From contig NZ_FORC01000004.1 in NCBI RefSeq assembly GCF_900113905.1, positions 1 through 64,000 on the forward strand: a DNA stretch of 64,000 nucleotides, read 5' to 3'. A program made the translations under genes and the position numbers. The stretch is from Phytopseudomonas argentinensis (lineage in GTDB: Bacteria > Pseudomonadota > Gammaproteobacteria > Pseudomonadales > Pseudomonadaceae). Positions 16,777 through 26,036 of the stretch are shown here, piece by piece; the first letter of the stretch is position 1, and every line of letters starts with the position of its first letter. The notes below the pieces were generated by a model, which searched no databases, was not told where the DNA came from, and was given only the letters and a program-made list of their open reading frames with translations.

Positions 16777-17688
16777 ATGAGCCAATCCACCATCAGCCTT
16801 CGTCACCTTCGGGTATTTCTCGCTGTGGTCAGTTCCGGCAGCCTCGCCACGGCGGCCAAGCTTCTGCACATCACGCTCTCAGCCGTCTCCAAGAGCCTCA
16901 AGGAGCTGGAGCATGAATTGGGCGTTCAATTGGTGATTCGTGGCCGCAAGGGCATGCAACTCACCCAAGCGGGGGAAACCTTCCACAAGCACGCGGCACA
17001 GACCCTGGCGAGTTTCAATCAGGCCATGGAGCAGGCGCAGGATGCCGACCATACGCCTGAGTTGCTGCGTATCGGCGCCTTGCCGACGGCGGCGGGGTAC
17101 ATGCTGGCGCCAGCGATCGCCCAGATGCGCGAGCGGTACCCGCTGGTACGGGTGCAAGTGCTATCCGGCGTGTACGAGTATCTGGTAGGAAAGTTGCGCA
17201 CCCATGATATCGACCTGATCGTCGGCCGGCTGATTGGCCGTGACATGCTTGGCGTGATGTTCGAAGCACTCTATGAAGAAGATCTATTGATGGTGGTACG
17301 CCACGATCATCCGCTCGCAGGTTTGGAGCGCCTGCATCTCGAAGATCTGCGGCCTTATGTGTTGATCGCCTCACCACAAGGCACACTGGTGCGCACCAGC
17401 GTGGACAATTTTCTGCTCTCGCAAAATGCCGGCGAAGGCTTACAGATATTCGAGTCGCTTAGTGAAACCTTTTCGCGCGTGTATGTGCAGGACCATAACG
17501 CTGTGTGGTTCGTACAACGCGGTGTGGTCGACCTGGATCTTCGCCTGGGGATCGTCAGGGCGCTGCCGTTCTCCAGCCCGCTATTACGCGCCCCGGTTGG
17601 CCTGACGACCCCGACGGATCGCCCCGTTTCGAGAGCGGCGGAGCATTTCTGCCAGCTTCTACGTAGTTGGGCTAGCGGGCCCAGATAA
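16777..17688 (+). CDS. LysR family transcriptional regulator
   Basis: The 303-residue LysR protein has its HTH at residues 8-67 (HLRVFLAVVSSGSLATAAKL, LSAVSKSLKELEHELG) and an effector domain with LLRIGALPTAAGYMLAPAIA; it resembles the GbpR/PcaQ branch that responds to sugar acids and aromatic acids. It is divergent from the TIM-barrel/SDR/MFS/YciI operon across 121 bases with repeated candidate operator sequences, so it is the expected regulator of that operon. Confidence 0.9.
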   Translation: MSQSTISLRHLRVFLAVVSSGSLATAAKLLHITLSAVSKSLKELEHELGVQLVIRGRKGMQLTQAGETFHKHAAQTLASFNQAMEQAQDADHTPELLRIGALPTAAGYMLAPAIAQMRERYPLVRVQVLSGVYEYLVGKLRTHDIDLIVGRLIGRDMLGVMFEALYEEDLLMVVRHDHPLAGLERLHLEDLRPYVLIASPQGTLVRTSVDNFLLSQNAGEGLQIFESLSETFSRVYVQDHNAVWFVQRGVVDLDLRLGIVRALPFSSPLLRAPVGLTTPTDRPVSRAAEHFCQLLRSWASGPR

Positions 17689-17934
17689 CCCAGGAGTTCG
17701 GCGCACTGGGCAGGCGGACGAATGGAGGTGTTCATGGCTAGCAGTCTTGCTGTGTGGATATACAGCTTTGCTGCTGCCAAAAGCGGGTCACTCTGATGCC
17801 GACGAGAGGAAATCGACATTTGCGCAAGACTGGCCCAGTACCGGGCGGCTCAAAAATAGCCGATCACGGACGTCATTCGGCTAGAAGCACGCACCCTAAG
17901 ATCGTGCGTCAGCTCGTATGGTGTCGCAGCTAAA

Positions 17935-19365
17935 TTAGGTAGGCGGCGTTGCAGGTTCGAAGAATCGATATGATCCATCACCTTGTACTTTGGCCTGATA
18001 CATCGCGGTATCGGCGCTTTCAAACAACAGTTTGGTCGATGCCGCCCCGAGTCGTGCCAGGCTGATGCCGATAGCCGCGCCGATTACAACTTCCCTGCCA
18101 TCGAAGGTGAATGGCACCTTCAAGCTGGAGAGTAGGCGCTGTGCGATTCCAGATGCCACCTCATGATCAGCGCACGTCGCGGCTACTACGAACTCGTCTC
18201 CGCCCAGGCGTGCGACCGAATCGCCCGGTCGCATGCAGCGCTGTAGCCGTTCGCCTACTTGTTGCAGCAGAGCATCCCCGGCCGCGTGTCCCATCGAATC
18301 GTTGACTGCCTTGAATCCATTGAGGTCGATGAAAAAGATGGTCGTGAAAGCCTGAGCATCGCCCTTGGCGAGCATGCACTCGACCCTTTCGGTGATCCAG
18401 GCTCGATTAGGCAGCCCAGTTAAGGTGTCTCGGGTAGCCAACTGCACAAGCTGCCCAAGTTTTTCCTTGTCGCGGGTGATGTCACGCGAAATCAGTACTG
18501 CACCGATGCTGTTGCCGGTATGAGGATCGATGACGCCACAGGCCTTGGTACCGAGCATGATGTAGTGGCCGTCGCGATGCCGCTTGCGTACTTCTACTAC
18601 GTCCGGCAGTACCCCGCCGTTAAAAATGTGAGCCAGAGCATCCGCTGCCGGCGCGCGATCCTCGGGATGCAGGAACTCCACCACCAGTCGGCCTACTATT
18701 TCATCGGCAGGCCAACCTATCATTCTGCTGTAAGACGGCGATACCGAAACGTAGCTACCGTCCGTGTTGCAATGGGCAATTAGGTCAGTACTGTTCTCAA
18801 TCAGCAGACGGTACTCCGCCGCGGTGCGCAACGCGTCCTCCAACGCTTTGCGTTGCCCGGTTATGTCAAGAATGAAACCTCTATACTGCGAGCCCGGAGC
18901 GCTAGATCGGCAATCCGGCATGCCTGAAAAGATCACACGCCGCGTCGTCCCGTCCATGCAACGAATTGGCACTTCGACATGAAAAGGATTCGAATGCTCC
19001 AACGCCGTCGCCAGTTCTACCGCGATCTTCGCGTCGTTATCCGCCCGTATCGTTTCGAGCCATGCACTCAACGTTAAGCCTTCCATTGCGGGCATAAGCC
19101 CTGCAGGGCTTTGCTGGCTGGCAACGCAAATACCTAGTTCGTCCGTGGACCAGACCGCGGACAGAAGAGGGGGGCTCAAAGTGCTCATGGCGGTCGGCTT
19201 CGGTTTGCTTAACAACAAAGTTTCACTGCGACAAGACTGCTTCGAAGCATTTGACTCCATATCCACGCCGCACGCCAGTTGAATGCGCGACTCATTTAGA
19301 GGCGCCGACATGACAGCACAGTTGCTACGAGTCCGCCGTAACCATGGCCGGAGGGTTTGGCGCAT
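17935..19365 (-). CDS. PAS-PAS-GGDEF diguanylate cyclase
   Basis: The frame encodes 476 residues without membrane helices: a divergent PAS-like region (about 65-175, ending in the PAC-type YRGFILDITGQRKALEDAL), a clear PAS domain (about 185-300, LIENSTDLIAHCNTDGSYVS, ending ISRDITRDKEKL) and a GGDEF domain (about 308-472, DTLTGLPNRAWITERV, FFIDLNGFKAVND, RLGGDEFVV). The intact GGDEF motif predicts c-di-GMP synthesis under sensory control. Start choice is uncertain: Met codons at 19365, 19311, 19260 and 19188 are possible and none has a good Shine-Dalgarno. It has no partners in an operon. If translation starts at 19188, 436 bases without another gene precede it. Confidence 0.82.
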   Translation of the reverse strand: MRQTLRPWLRRTRSNCAVMSAPLNESRIQLACGVDMESNASKQSCRSETLLLSKPKPTAMSTLSPPLLSAVWSTDELGICVASQQSPAGLMPAMEGLTLSAWLETIRADNDAKIAVELATALEHSNPFHVEVPIRCMDGTTRRVIFSGMPDCRSSAPGSQYRGFILDITGQRKALEDALRTAAEYRLLIENSTDLIAHCNTDGSYVSVSPSYSRMIGWPADEIVGRLVVEFLHPEDRAPAADALAHIFNGGVLPDVVEVRKRHRDGHYIMLGTKACGVIDPHTGNSIGAVLISRDITRDKEKLGQLVQLATRDTLTGLPNRAWITERVECMLAKGDAQAFTTIFFIDLNGFKAVNDSMGHAAGDALLQQVGERLQRCMRPGDSVARLGGDEFVVAATCADHEVASGIAQRLLSSLKVPFTFDGREVVIGAAIGISLARLGAASTKLLFESADTAMYQAKVQGDGSYRFFEPATPPT

Positions 19366-19624
19366 TTGCTTGGGGTACGGTTCTCTCTATGGATACAAAT
19401 GAGACGTTCAACTTCTTATCAGGTGCAATAACTTCGCTCGTTATGGCTATGTATGCGCTTCCCAAGAAAATGATCCGTGATCATACGAGCGATCCGTAAG
19501 GGCGAGGCTTTCCTGCGCTGACTGCTCCAGCTTACCCACAATGTCAGGCGCCCAGCCGAGCGATGCTGCTGACGCCGGGATGCCCGGTCGGCATGAGTGC
19601 TCACCCGGTTACGCAGGGCCCAGG

Positions 19625-20662
19625 TCACGCCTTGCCGTACAGTGCGAAGGCCGCCAGGTCGCTGGGTACGCGCCCCGTCCAACGTTTGAACGAGCGGCGG
19701 AAGTTGGTTATGTCGCTGAACCCTAGGCGCTGCGCCACTTCATCGTTAGTGTAGCCCTTGACCTGGTAGAGGTAGAGCGCCAGGTCACGACGGGTCAGGT
19801 CCAGCTGTTCCTGGAAATGAGTACCGTGTTTGCCGAGCTTTCGCTTGAGCGTGGCCGGGCTGGTGGCAAAGGCGCTAGCGACACGCTCCAGACTCAGCGG
19901 CTGACTGATATGGGCGCTGAGGTGAGCATGCAGTTCGTCGAGTAGGCTGTGTTGCCATCCCCAACGTTGTAGCTGTTCGATGCATGCCTGGCGGGCGACC
20001 CGCGCGCCTGTGGCGCCGCCATTCGGCCAGGGGCGCAGCAGGTATTCGCGGGGCAGGCTCATGACCGTCGAAGGCTGCTCGAAGCTCAGCGTATCGCCGA
20101 GATGCACCCAGTATTGCTCGACATGGTTCGGTTCGGCGTAGGCGAACTGGAAGCGCCACGGCAGCCGCTCGTTCTGCTGACGGCGGGCGAGCGCGACCAC
20201 CGCCGTCATGCTGGTCTCGAGCAGAAAGGGCAGCCGCTCTGCGGCGCCGCAGCTGTCGCGCCAGTACAAGTGCAGATGATGATCGTCCAGGTGCAGCACG
20301 GGTGTAAGCAGCGGCGACAGCAAAGTACGGTAGGTGACGAGATCTTCCAGCGCCTGCAGCAGGTTATCGGCTTGCTCCAGCAGATGGCTAGCCGCACCGT
20401 AATGACCCGGCCACAGACGCTGGCCGAACAGGAAGCTGGTATCCGCTGCGTTCAGCAGTTTCTGGGCGTTGGCGATCAGGCGCAGAAACTGGCCGGGGCT
20501 AATCTGTGCCCGGCCGGTGACGATGTCGTCATAGAACAGCTCGCAACCGCGCAGCAAATGATGGGTGTCGATACCGCGCGAGCGTGCCAGGTCGATCAGT
20601 ACTGCGGGCAGGTGGTGAGCGGCGATGAAGCGGCTGTCACACTCATAAACTGCGGCACTCAT
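19625..20662 (-). CDS. AraC family transcriptional regulator
   Basis: The 345-residue protein has an N-terminal Arabinose_bd-type sensing domain (residues 20-200: LPAVLIDLARSRGIDTHHLL, FLFGQRLWPGHYG) and a C-terminal AraC double HTH (about 250-340: LSLERVASAFATSPATLKRK and the signature EVAQRLGFSDITNFRRSFKR). It overlaps the preceding GGDEF-like gene by ATGA and is the last gene of the phosphatase operon, so it may control that operon or the phytate genes opposite. The inducer is unknown. Confidence 0.88.
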   Translation of the reverse strand: MSAAVYECDSRFIAAHHLPAVLIDLARSRGIDTHHLLRGCELFYDDIVTGRAQISPGQFLRLIANAQKLLNAADTSFLFGQRLWPGHYGAASHLLEQADNLLQALEDLVTYRTLLSPLLTPVLHLDDHHLHLYWRDSCGAAERLPFLLETSMTAVVALARRQQNERLPWRFQFAYAEPNHVEQYWVHLGDTLSFEQPSTVMSLPREYLLRPWPNGGATGARVARQACIEQLQRWGWQHSLLDELHAHLSAHISQPLSLERVASAFATSPATLKRKLGKHGTHFQEQLDLTRRDLALYLYQVKGYTNDEVAQRLGFSDITNFRRSFKRWTGRVPSDLAAFALYGKA

Positions 20663-21573
20663 GCGCTGCGCGCCAGGCGCGGTTTGGCACAGGCAAGTGC
20701 CAGGTTGAGGCGCTTGAGCAATTGCGCTTCATTTTCATCCAGCGCCATGACTGCGGCCACCGTGGCGCACAGCTGCAGGCGTTCGCCGTGGTGCTGGCTG
20801 CGATGGGCGAGGCTGGCGACGCTCTGGCGCAATTCGCCGGCCATCTTCAGTGCCTGGTGCTCCCCGGTATTGGGTAGCACGGCCACGAAGCGGTCGCCGG
20901 CCAGCCGGCAGAGCATGTCCTGCTGGCGCAGATTGAGCAGCAGCAACTGGGCGACTGCCTGCAGCACCTGATCGCCTTCGTCCTGACCGTAGCGCTGGTT
21001 GACCAGGCTGAAGTCGTCCAGGTCGATGGCCACCACCGACAGGGGTTGTTGCTCGGCTCGCGCCTGCACCAGGGACTGCTGCAAGTGCTGGCGCAGGTAC
21101 TGGGCGCCCGACAGCGGGGTGAGGTTGTCGAACAGACGGTGGTCGCGCAGCCGTTGCTCACGCTTGCGCATCTGCTCGCTGATGGCGCGCTGCTCTTGCT
21201 GCAGGTGATACATGCCCAAGGTCATCAACAGCATGCCCACGGGCATGGGCGCGGTTTCCAGCCAGTTGTCCCAGATCGCCTCGGCGGGCAGGCGGATGAA
21301 TTCGTCCAGGCAATCCATCCACATCGAGAACGCGGTGAAGCACAGCCCCAGCGACAGCAATCGCGTAACGCGGCCGGCCGGGCGGCCGCGTAGCAACATG
21401 ATCAGCCAGCCGCAGAGGATCAGGCAGGTGCCGCCTTCGCCGGCCACATCCATCCAGTTGATCTCAGCCCAGCGCATGATGTCGCCAGCGGCCAGGTAGA
21501 TCAGCAGGCCGGCGTTGGCGGCCAGTACCAGCCCGGTCAGGGTCATGGCGTGCAGTTTCAACAATGACTTCAT
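20659..21573 (-). CDS. Membrane protein with degenerate GGDEF domain
   Basis: The 304-residue protein has four or so N-terminal membrane segments (residues 8-125) followed by a GGDEF fold (NLTPLSGAQYLRQHLQQSLV, SVVAIDLDDFSLVNQRYGQD). At the signature position it has LAGDRFVAVLP: AGDRF in place of GGDEF. Loss of the second Gly and the acidic pair should abolish cyclase activity, so it may be a receptor or structural partner. ATG 21573 follows a strong AAGGAG; an upstream start at 21648 overlaps the phosphatase stop. It overlaps the AraC gene by 4 bases. Confidence 0.83.
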   Translation of the reverse strand: MKSLLKLHAMTLTGLVLAANAGLLIYLAAGDIMRWAEINWMDVAGEGGTCLILCGWLIMLLRGRPAGRVTRLLSLGLCFTAFSMWMDCLDEFIRLPAEAIWDNWLETAPMPVGMLLMTLGMYHLQQEQRAISEQMRKREQRLRDHRLFDNLTPLSGAQYLRQHLQQSLVQARAEQQPLSVVAIDLDDFSLVNQRYGQDEGDQVLQAVAQLLLLNLRQQDMLCRLAGDRFVAVLPNTGEHQALKMAGELRQSVASLAHRSQHHGERLQLCATVAAVMALDENEAQLLKRLNLALACAKPRLARSA

Positions 21574-21644
21574 GGGGTTCTCCTTGCAGCGCCGCCGGTG
21601 GACGCTGCCGAGCATGCCGGGGCAATGTCTCAGAACGATGACGG

Positions 21645-23045
21645 TCATTTGTCCCGCGCGCTGCAGGGCAGGCCATCGGGGCCGCGGTCGGCGTTGCAGA
21701 AGCGCTCGGCCTGTTTCTCAAGCTTCGGTTCATGCAGGTATTTGTTGCCTTTGGCGTCGCGCTGGATGTCGAAGGCGTCGTACAGGCGATCATCGGCGGT
21801 GTAGGTGCGCACGCTGAGGCGGTTCTGTTCCACTGCGATGGTCTGGAACAGCTGGGTGTCTTCGGCGCTGCGGTCGGGTTGGGTATGGGCGCGGTCGTTG
21901 AGGCCGTACATCTTCGAGCCGGTCACCGACACCAGGTACACCGGGCCGATGGGCTGGTTGGCCTGTTGCGCCTGGCGGGTGGCATCGCGGCCGGCGGCAT
22001 GGGTCAGGCGGCTGTAGCAATGATCGTGGCCCTGCAGCACCAGATCGACATTGTAGCGCTCGAGCAGCGGTTGCCACGCGGCCTTCAGTTCTTCGGTGTC
22101 CTCGGGGCGCGCGCAGGTGTAGATCGGCTGGTGCATGACCACCACGTTCCAGGTCGCCTGGCTGGTTTTCAAGGCGTTCTCCAGCCAGCGGGTCTGGTTC
22201 CCGAGGGTGCCGAGGTCGAGCGCCGAGGTGCCGTCCAGCACCACGAAACGCACGCCCTGGTAGTCGCTGACGTAGCTGGTCTCGGCCACGCCCTCGGCGC
22301 CGTTGCGCGGCAGGGCAAACTGTGCGGGGAAGTGTTCGCTCAGGGTACGGCTCTCGCGGCCGTCTGCCAGCAGGGTGTCGATGTACTCGTGGTTGCCGGC
22401 GGCCACCAGTTGCGGGATGGCGGCGTAGGCCCAACCGCCGGCCTGGTTCCACTCGCCCCATTCGTCGTCATGGGCCAGCTCGTCGCGCGAGGCGACCAGA
22501 TCACCGGCGTGCACCACCAGCGCGGGGCGGGCGACGCTGCGCAGCGCCTGGCGGATAGTGCGTGAGGCCACGGCGAGGATGTCGTTCTGGGTATCGCCCA
22601 GGTACAGGAACGTGAACGGCGCGAAGGTCTGCCTGGCGGTGCGGAACTGATGCCACTCGCTCCAGCCGGCGCTGCCCTTGACCCGATACACGTAGGCGGT
22701 ATCGGGGGTCAGCTGTTCCAGGCGCACCTGGTGGTAGTTGGAGGGGCCGTTCTCGGCGTCCACTCGGCGGGTCTGCCCACTGCGTGGCTGCGCCTTGGCG
22801 GTCAACTGCGGCCTGGCCAGCGCCGGGCCGAACTCCAGCTGGGCAGTGCCTTGCTGCACATCGGTGCGAAAGCTGATGGCCAGCTGGGTGGCGGCGTCGG
22901 CACCCGGCGTCAGCACGATGCGGTCGGCCAGGTTACCAGCGGCGTAGGGCTGGCCGGGCGAATGCGGCACGGCCTGTTGGGCAAAGGATGGGGAGCAGGT
23001 CAGGGCGGTGGCCAGTAACGTGGCCAGCAGCAGGGGGCGATGCAT
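21645..23045 (-). CDS. Secreted purple acid phosphatase-like metallophosphoesterase
   Basis: The 466-residue precursor has a signal peptide (residues 1-22, ending SFAQQA), an N-terminal fibronectin III-like purple acid phosphatase domain (IVLTPGADAATQLAISFRTD) and a calcineurin-like domain with all metal-site blocks: LYLGDTQND, VVHAGDLVAS, AAGNHEYID, VVMHQPIYT and LQGHDHCYSRL. It should hydrolyse phosphate monoesters in the periplasm. ATG 23045 begins the signal peptide. It shares a 436-base divergent region with the TonB-dependent receptor of the phytase set, and is followed by the GGDEF-like and AraC genes. Confidence 0.9.
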   Translation of the reverse strand: MHRPLLLATLLATALTCSPSFAQQAVPHSPGQPYAAGNLADRIVLTPGADAATQLAISFRTDVQQGTAQLEFGPALARPQLTAKAQPRSGQTRRVDAENGPSNYHQVRLEQLTPDTAYVYRVKGSAGWSEWHQFRTARQTFAPFTFLYLGDTQNDILAVASRTIRQALRSVARPALVVHAGDLVASRDELAHDDEWGEWNQAGGWAYAAIPQLVAAGNHEYIDTLLADGRESRTLSEHFPAQFALPRNGAEGVAETSYVSDYQGVRFVVLDGTSALDLGTLGNQTRWLENALKTSQATWNVVVMHQPIYTCARPEDTEELKAAWQPLLERYNVDLVLQGHDHCYSRLTHAAGRDATRQAQQANQPIGPVYLVSVTGSKMYGLNDRAHTQPDRSAEDTQLFQTIAVEQNRLSVRTYTADDRLYDAFDIQRDAKGNKYLHEPKLEKQAERFCNADRGPDGLPCSARDK

Positions 23046-23481
23046 GGGCGGTTTCCTTGGGTAAGGCTGAGGAGCGTTGGGGCGCCAAGGAAACAAAGGC
23101 GTATGACGGTTCGGTTACCAGCCAGGGGGTCGATTCGGCTCAGGTCATCGCTGCGGGAAAAGGCAAATTTTCAGGCTGATTTAAGCGTAGGTGAGTCTCG
23201 CGTCAGCCTCTCCAGAGTCCTCATGACAAGGCGCATGGCGCGCTGGCAGCAGCGCCCCGCAGCCGCCAACGCGCGTTTCCGTCGCTTGCTGAAATCGAGC
23301 TGGCGAGGCTCATCCCAGGGGGGCGGGGGAGGTCAATTCAGCTCAATTCACCCGGTCTACGGCCGTAAAACCGTGCTTTCAACGCCTGGCTCGCCGAGTC
23401 TGTCACGCAAGTGCCACAAAGGATTTCTAGCTTTCGCTGCCATGCCTGGTGTCGCCAGGGTCATCGAACGAGGGAGTCAAG
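23046..23481. other. Divergent regulatory region of the phosphatase and receptor genes
   Basis: These 436 bases hold no convincing gene. They must contain the promoters of the leftward phosphatase operon and the rightward receptor-phytase set. The only notable sites are a weak PHO-box-like sequence at 23400-23417 and an isolated TGTCAT half-site on the minus strand near 23221-23226. Confidence 0.6.
23400..23417 (+). promoter_or_regulatory. Possible weak PHO box
   Basis: CTGTCAC-GCAA-GTGCCAC has the 7-4-7 spacing of a PhoB site. The first half matches CTGTCAT in 6 of 7 positions, the second only in 4 of 7. The position, about 65 bases before the receptor start, is suitable. It is offered because phosphate control would be expected for a phytate system, but the match alone is not significant. 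Confidence 0.3.
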
Positions 23482-25956
23482 GTGGCAAAGCCATTTCGTC
23501 ATAGCCGCAATGCCGGTTTTCGCATCAGCCTGCTGACCATCGCCATCAGCGCCGCACCGGCCTGGGCAGAAGAAGCGATCGAGCGCGTCGAGGTGATCGG
23601 CCAGGCCGCCAGCATCGACAAGGCGCTGCGCGAGCAGAAGAGCGCCGACAGCATCAAGAGCGTGGTGCACGCCGACGGCGTTGGCCAGTTGCCGGACGAC
23701 AACGCCGCCGAAGCCTTGCAGCGTATTCCCGGCCTGTCGGTAGAACGCGATCAGGGCGAGGGCCGCTTCGTCAGCGTGCGCGGCATCGCCCCGGACCTGA
23801 ACAGCGTGACCATCAACGGCACCCTGGTACCGGCGCCGGAAGGCGACCGCCGCGCGGTGGCGCTGGATGTGCTGCCCGCCGAACTGGTGCAGTCGCTGTC
23901 GGTGGTCAAGAGCCTGACCCCGGACATGGATGCCAACTCCCTGGGCGGCACCATCGAGGTGGAGAGCCTGTCGGCCTTCGACCATGACGGCCTGTTCTAC
24001 ACCCTGTCCGGTGAAGGCAGCCATGACACCAACGTCAGCAAGAACAGCCCCAAGTTGTCCGGCGCGATCAGCGACCGTTTCAGCCTTGGCGACGGCACTG
24101 ACAACTTTGGCGTGGCCGCGGCGTTCAGCTGGCAGAAGCGCAAGTTCGGCTCGGAAAACGTCGAGACCGGCGGCGCCTGGGATTTTGACGATGGCGCGCG
24201 GCTAGGCGAGGTCGAGCAGCGTGACTACGAGATCACCCGTGAGCGTACCGGCTTCGGCCTGAACTTCGACTACCAGCCCGACGATTACTCCAACTACTAC
24301 CTGCGCACTCTGTACAGCAAGTTCAAGGATACCGAGACGCGCAACGCCGCCGGTGTCGAGTTCGCCGATGCCCAGGCCTCGGGCGAGCGCGGTGACGCCG
24401 AAGGCTGGCGCGATCTGAAATCGCGCCAGGACACCCAGGAGATCCAGTCCTACGTATTCGGCGGCGAACGCATGATCGACCTGTGGACGATCAGCGGCCA
24501 GGCCGGCTACAGCCAGGCCACCGAGAAAGATCCGGGCGGTATCGCCGGCGCCGAATTCGTGGGGGATTTCGAGAACGTCGGCTTCGACGGTACCCGTAAA
24601 CCGCGGGTTAGCGTTGGCGGTGATTTCTACGATCCGGCTTCTTTTACGCTCGATGAGGTCGAGTGGGAAAAGGTCAGTGGCAAGGACAGGGAAAAGAACA
24701 TCCGCCTGGATCTGGCGCGTGACTATGACCTCGCCGGCAACGCCTCCCAGGTCAAGTTCGGCGGCAAGCTCAGCCGCCGGGACAAGACCAGCGACACCAA
24801 AGTCTGGGTGTATGACGATTTCTCCGGCGTCGGCCTGGACGGCTTGCAGAGCGGCAATGTCGATTACTCGCTGGGCAACTATGGCAACGGCATCAGCGCC
24901 GGCGCGATCAAGGACTTGATCGGCGGCCTGGATCGCGACGCCTTCTACGACGAAGAGAACTCACGCATCAACGACTTCGACATGCGCGAAGACATCAATG
25001 CCGCCTACCTGATGAACAGCCTCGACATCGATGATTGGCGCTTTATCGCTGGCCTGCGCTACGAAGGCACCGAATTCGAGGCCAAGGGCACTGGCCTGCG
25101 CGACGGCGTGTACGAAAGCACGCAGAGCAGGATCCGCTACGACCACTGGCTGCCGGGCCTGCATGCGCGTTATCAACTGTCACCGTCGACCGCCGTGCGC
25201 GCGGCCTGGACCAACACCGTGGTGCGGCCGACCTTCGGCCAATTGGCGCCAGGCTTTGCCATCGATGGCGGTGATGCGTCGTTCGGCAATCCCGATCTCA
25301 AGCCGTTGGAGTCGATGAACGTCGACCTCGGCATCGAGCACTACATGGGCCGTGCCGGCGTGGTCTCGGGCTTCCTGTTCTACAAGGACATCGACAACTT
25401 CATCTACAACACCGACCTGGCCGGCAGCGGTGCCTGGGTGGATTTCGACGAAGCGCTGAGCTTCGAGAATGGCAGCAGCGCCAAGCTCTATGGCGTCGAG
25501 CTGGCCTACTCGCAGAAGTTCGACTGGCTGCCGGCGCCGTGGAACGGCGTGCTGTTGGGCGCCAACCTGACCCTGAGCAAATCCGACGCCAGCATCGAAG
25601 GGCGGGGCGCCAAGCGCACCATTGATCTGCCGAACCAGTCCGACACCGTCGGCAACCTGATGCTCGGCTGGGAGAACGATCGCTTCAACCTGCGCGTGGC
25701 GGCCAACTACAAGTCCAGCTACCTGTACGAGATCGGTTCGGTCGAGGACAAGCGCAACGACCTGTACGTCGATGATCAGCTGTTCGTCGATTTCAAGGCC
25801 GGCTACTTCATCACGCCCGCGCTGCAGCTGACCTTCGAGGCGCAGAACATCACCGACGAGTCCTACTACCTGTACACCGGGCGCCACGCCTACAACGCCC
25901 AGTACGAGGAGTACGGCCCGACCTACAAGGTTGGCCTGACCCTCACGCACTTCTGA
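23482..25956 (+). CDS. TonB-dependent receptor of the phytase locus
   Basis: The 824-residue outer-membrane receptor belongs to the TonB-Xanth-Caul type used for organic substrates. It has a signal peptide (ending AAPAWAEEA), a TonB-box-like IERVEVIG, a plug domain (NAAEALQRIPGLSVERDQGE, VRGIAPDLNSVTINGTLV) and a beta-barrel ending in the aromatic residue of KVGLTLTHF. Start GTG 23482 is preferred because GAGGGA lies 7 bases before it; an upstream GTG at 23449 is also in frame. The phytase gene follows after 80 bases, so phytate or a lower inositol phosphate is the proposed ligand. Confidence 0.9.
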   Translation: MAKPFRHSRNAGFRISLLTIAISAAPAWAEEAIERVEVIGQAASIDKALREQKSADSIKSVVHADGVGQLPDDNAAEALQRIPGLSVERDQGEGRFVSVRGIAPDLNSVTINGTLVPAPEGDRRAVALDVLPAELVQSLSVVKSLTPDMDANSLGGTIEVESLSAFDHDGLFYTLSGEGSHDTNVSKNSPKLSGAISDRFSLGDGTDNFGVAAAFSWQKRKFGSENVETGGAWDFDDGARLGEVEQRDYEITRERTGFGLNFDYQPDDYSNYYLRTLYSKFKDTETRNAAGVEFADAQASGERGDAEGWRDLKSRQDTQEIQSYVFGGERMIDLWTISGQAGYSQATEKDPGGIAGAEFVGDFENVGFDGTRKPRVSVGGDFYDPASFTLDEVEWEKVSGKDREKNIRLDLARDYDLAGNASQVKFGGKLSRRDKTSDTKVWVYDDFSGVGLDGLQSGNVDYSLGNYGNGISAGAIKDLIGGLDRDAFYDEENSRINDFDMREDINAAYLMNSLDIDDWRFIAGLRYEGTEFEAKGTGLRDGVYESTQSRIRYDHWLPGLHARYQLSPSTAVRAAWTNTVVRPTFGQLAPGFAIDGGDASFGNPDLKPLESMNVDLGIEHYMGRAGVVSGFLFYKDIDNFIYNTDLAGSGAWVDFDEALSFENGSSAKLYGVELAYSQKFDWLPAPWNGVLLGANLTLSKSDASIEGRGAKRTIDLPNQSDTVGNLMLGWENDRFNLRVAANYKSSYLYEIGSVEDKRNDLYVDDQLFVDFKAGYFITPALQLTFEAQNITDESYYLYTGRHAYNAQYEEYGPTYKVGLTLTHF

Positions 25957-26036
25957 AGGCACGTCCCGCCCTGACGCCTCGCGGGCCATGCCCGCGAATG
26001 GCCTTCCACTTTCCGATTTCAGGACATCCTCCATTC

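Noticed and set aside
25180..26034. 284-codon minus-strand frame opposite the phytase-locus receptor
   Set aside because: It is a mirror frame of the receptor gene with Val/Gly/Leu/Gln-rich low-complexity translation and no start signal.
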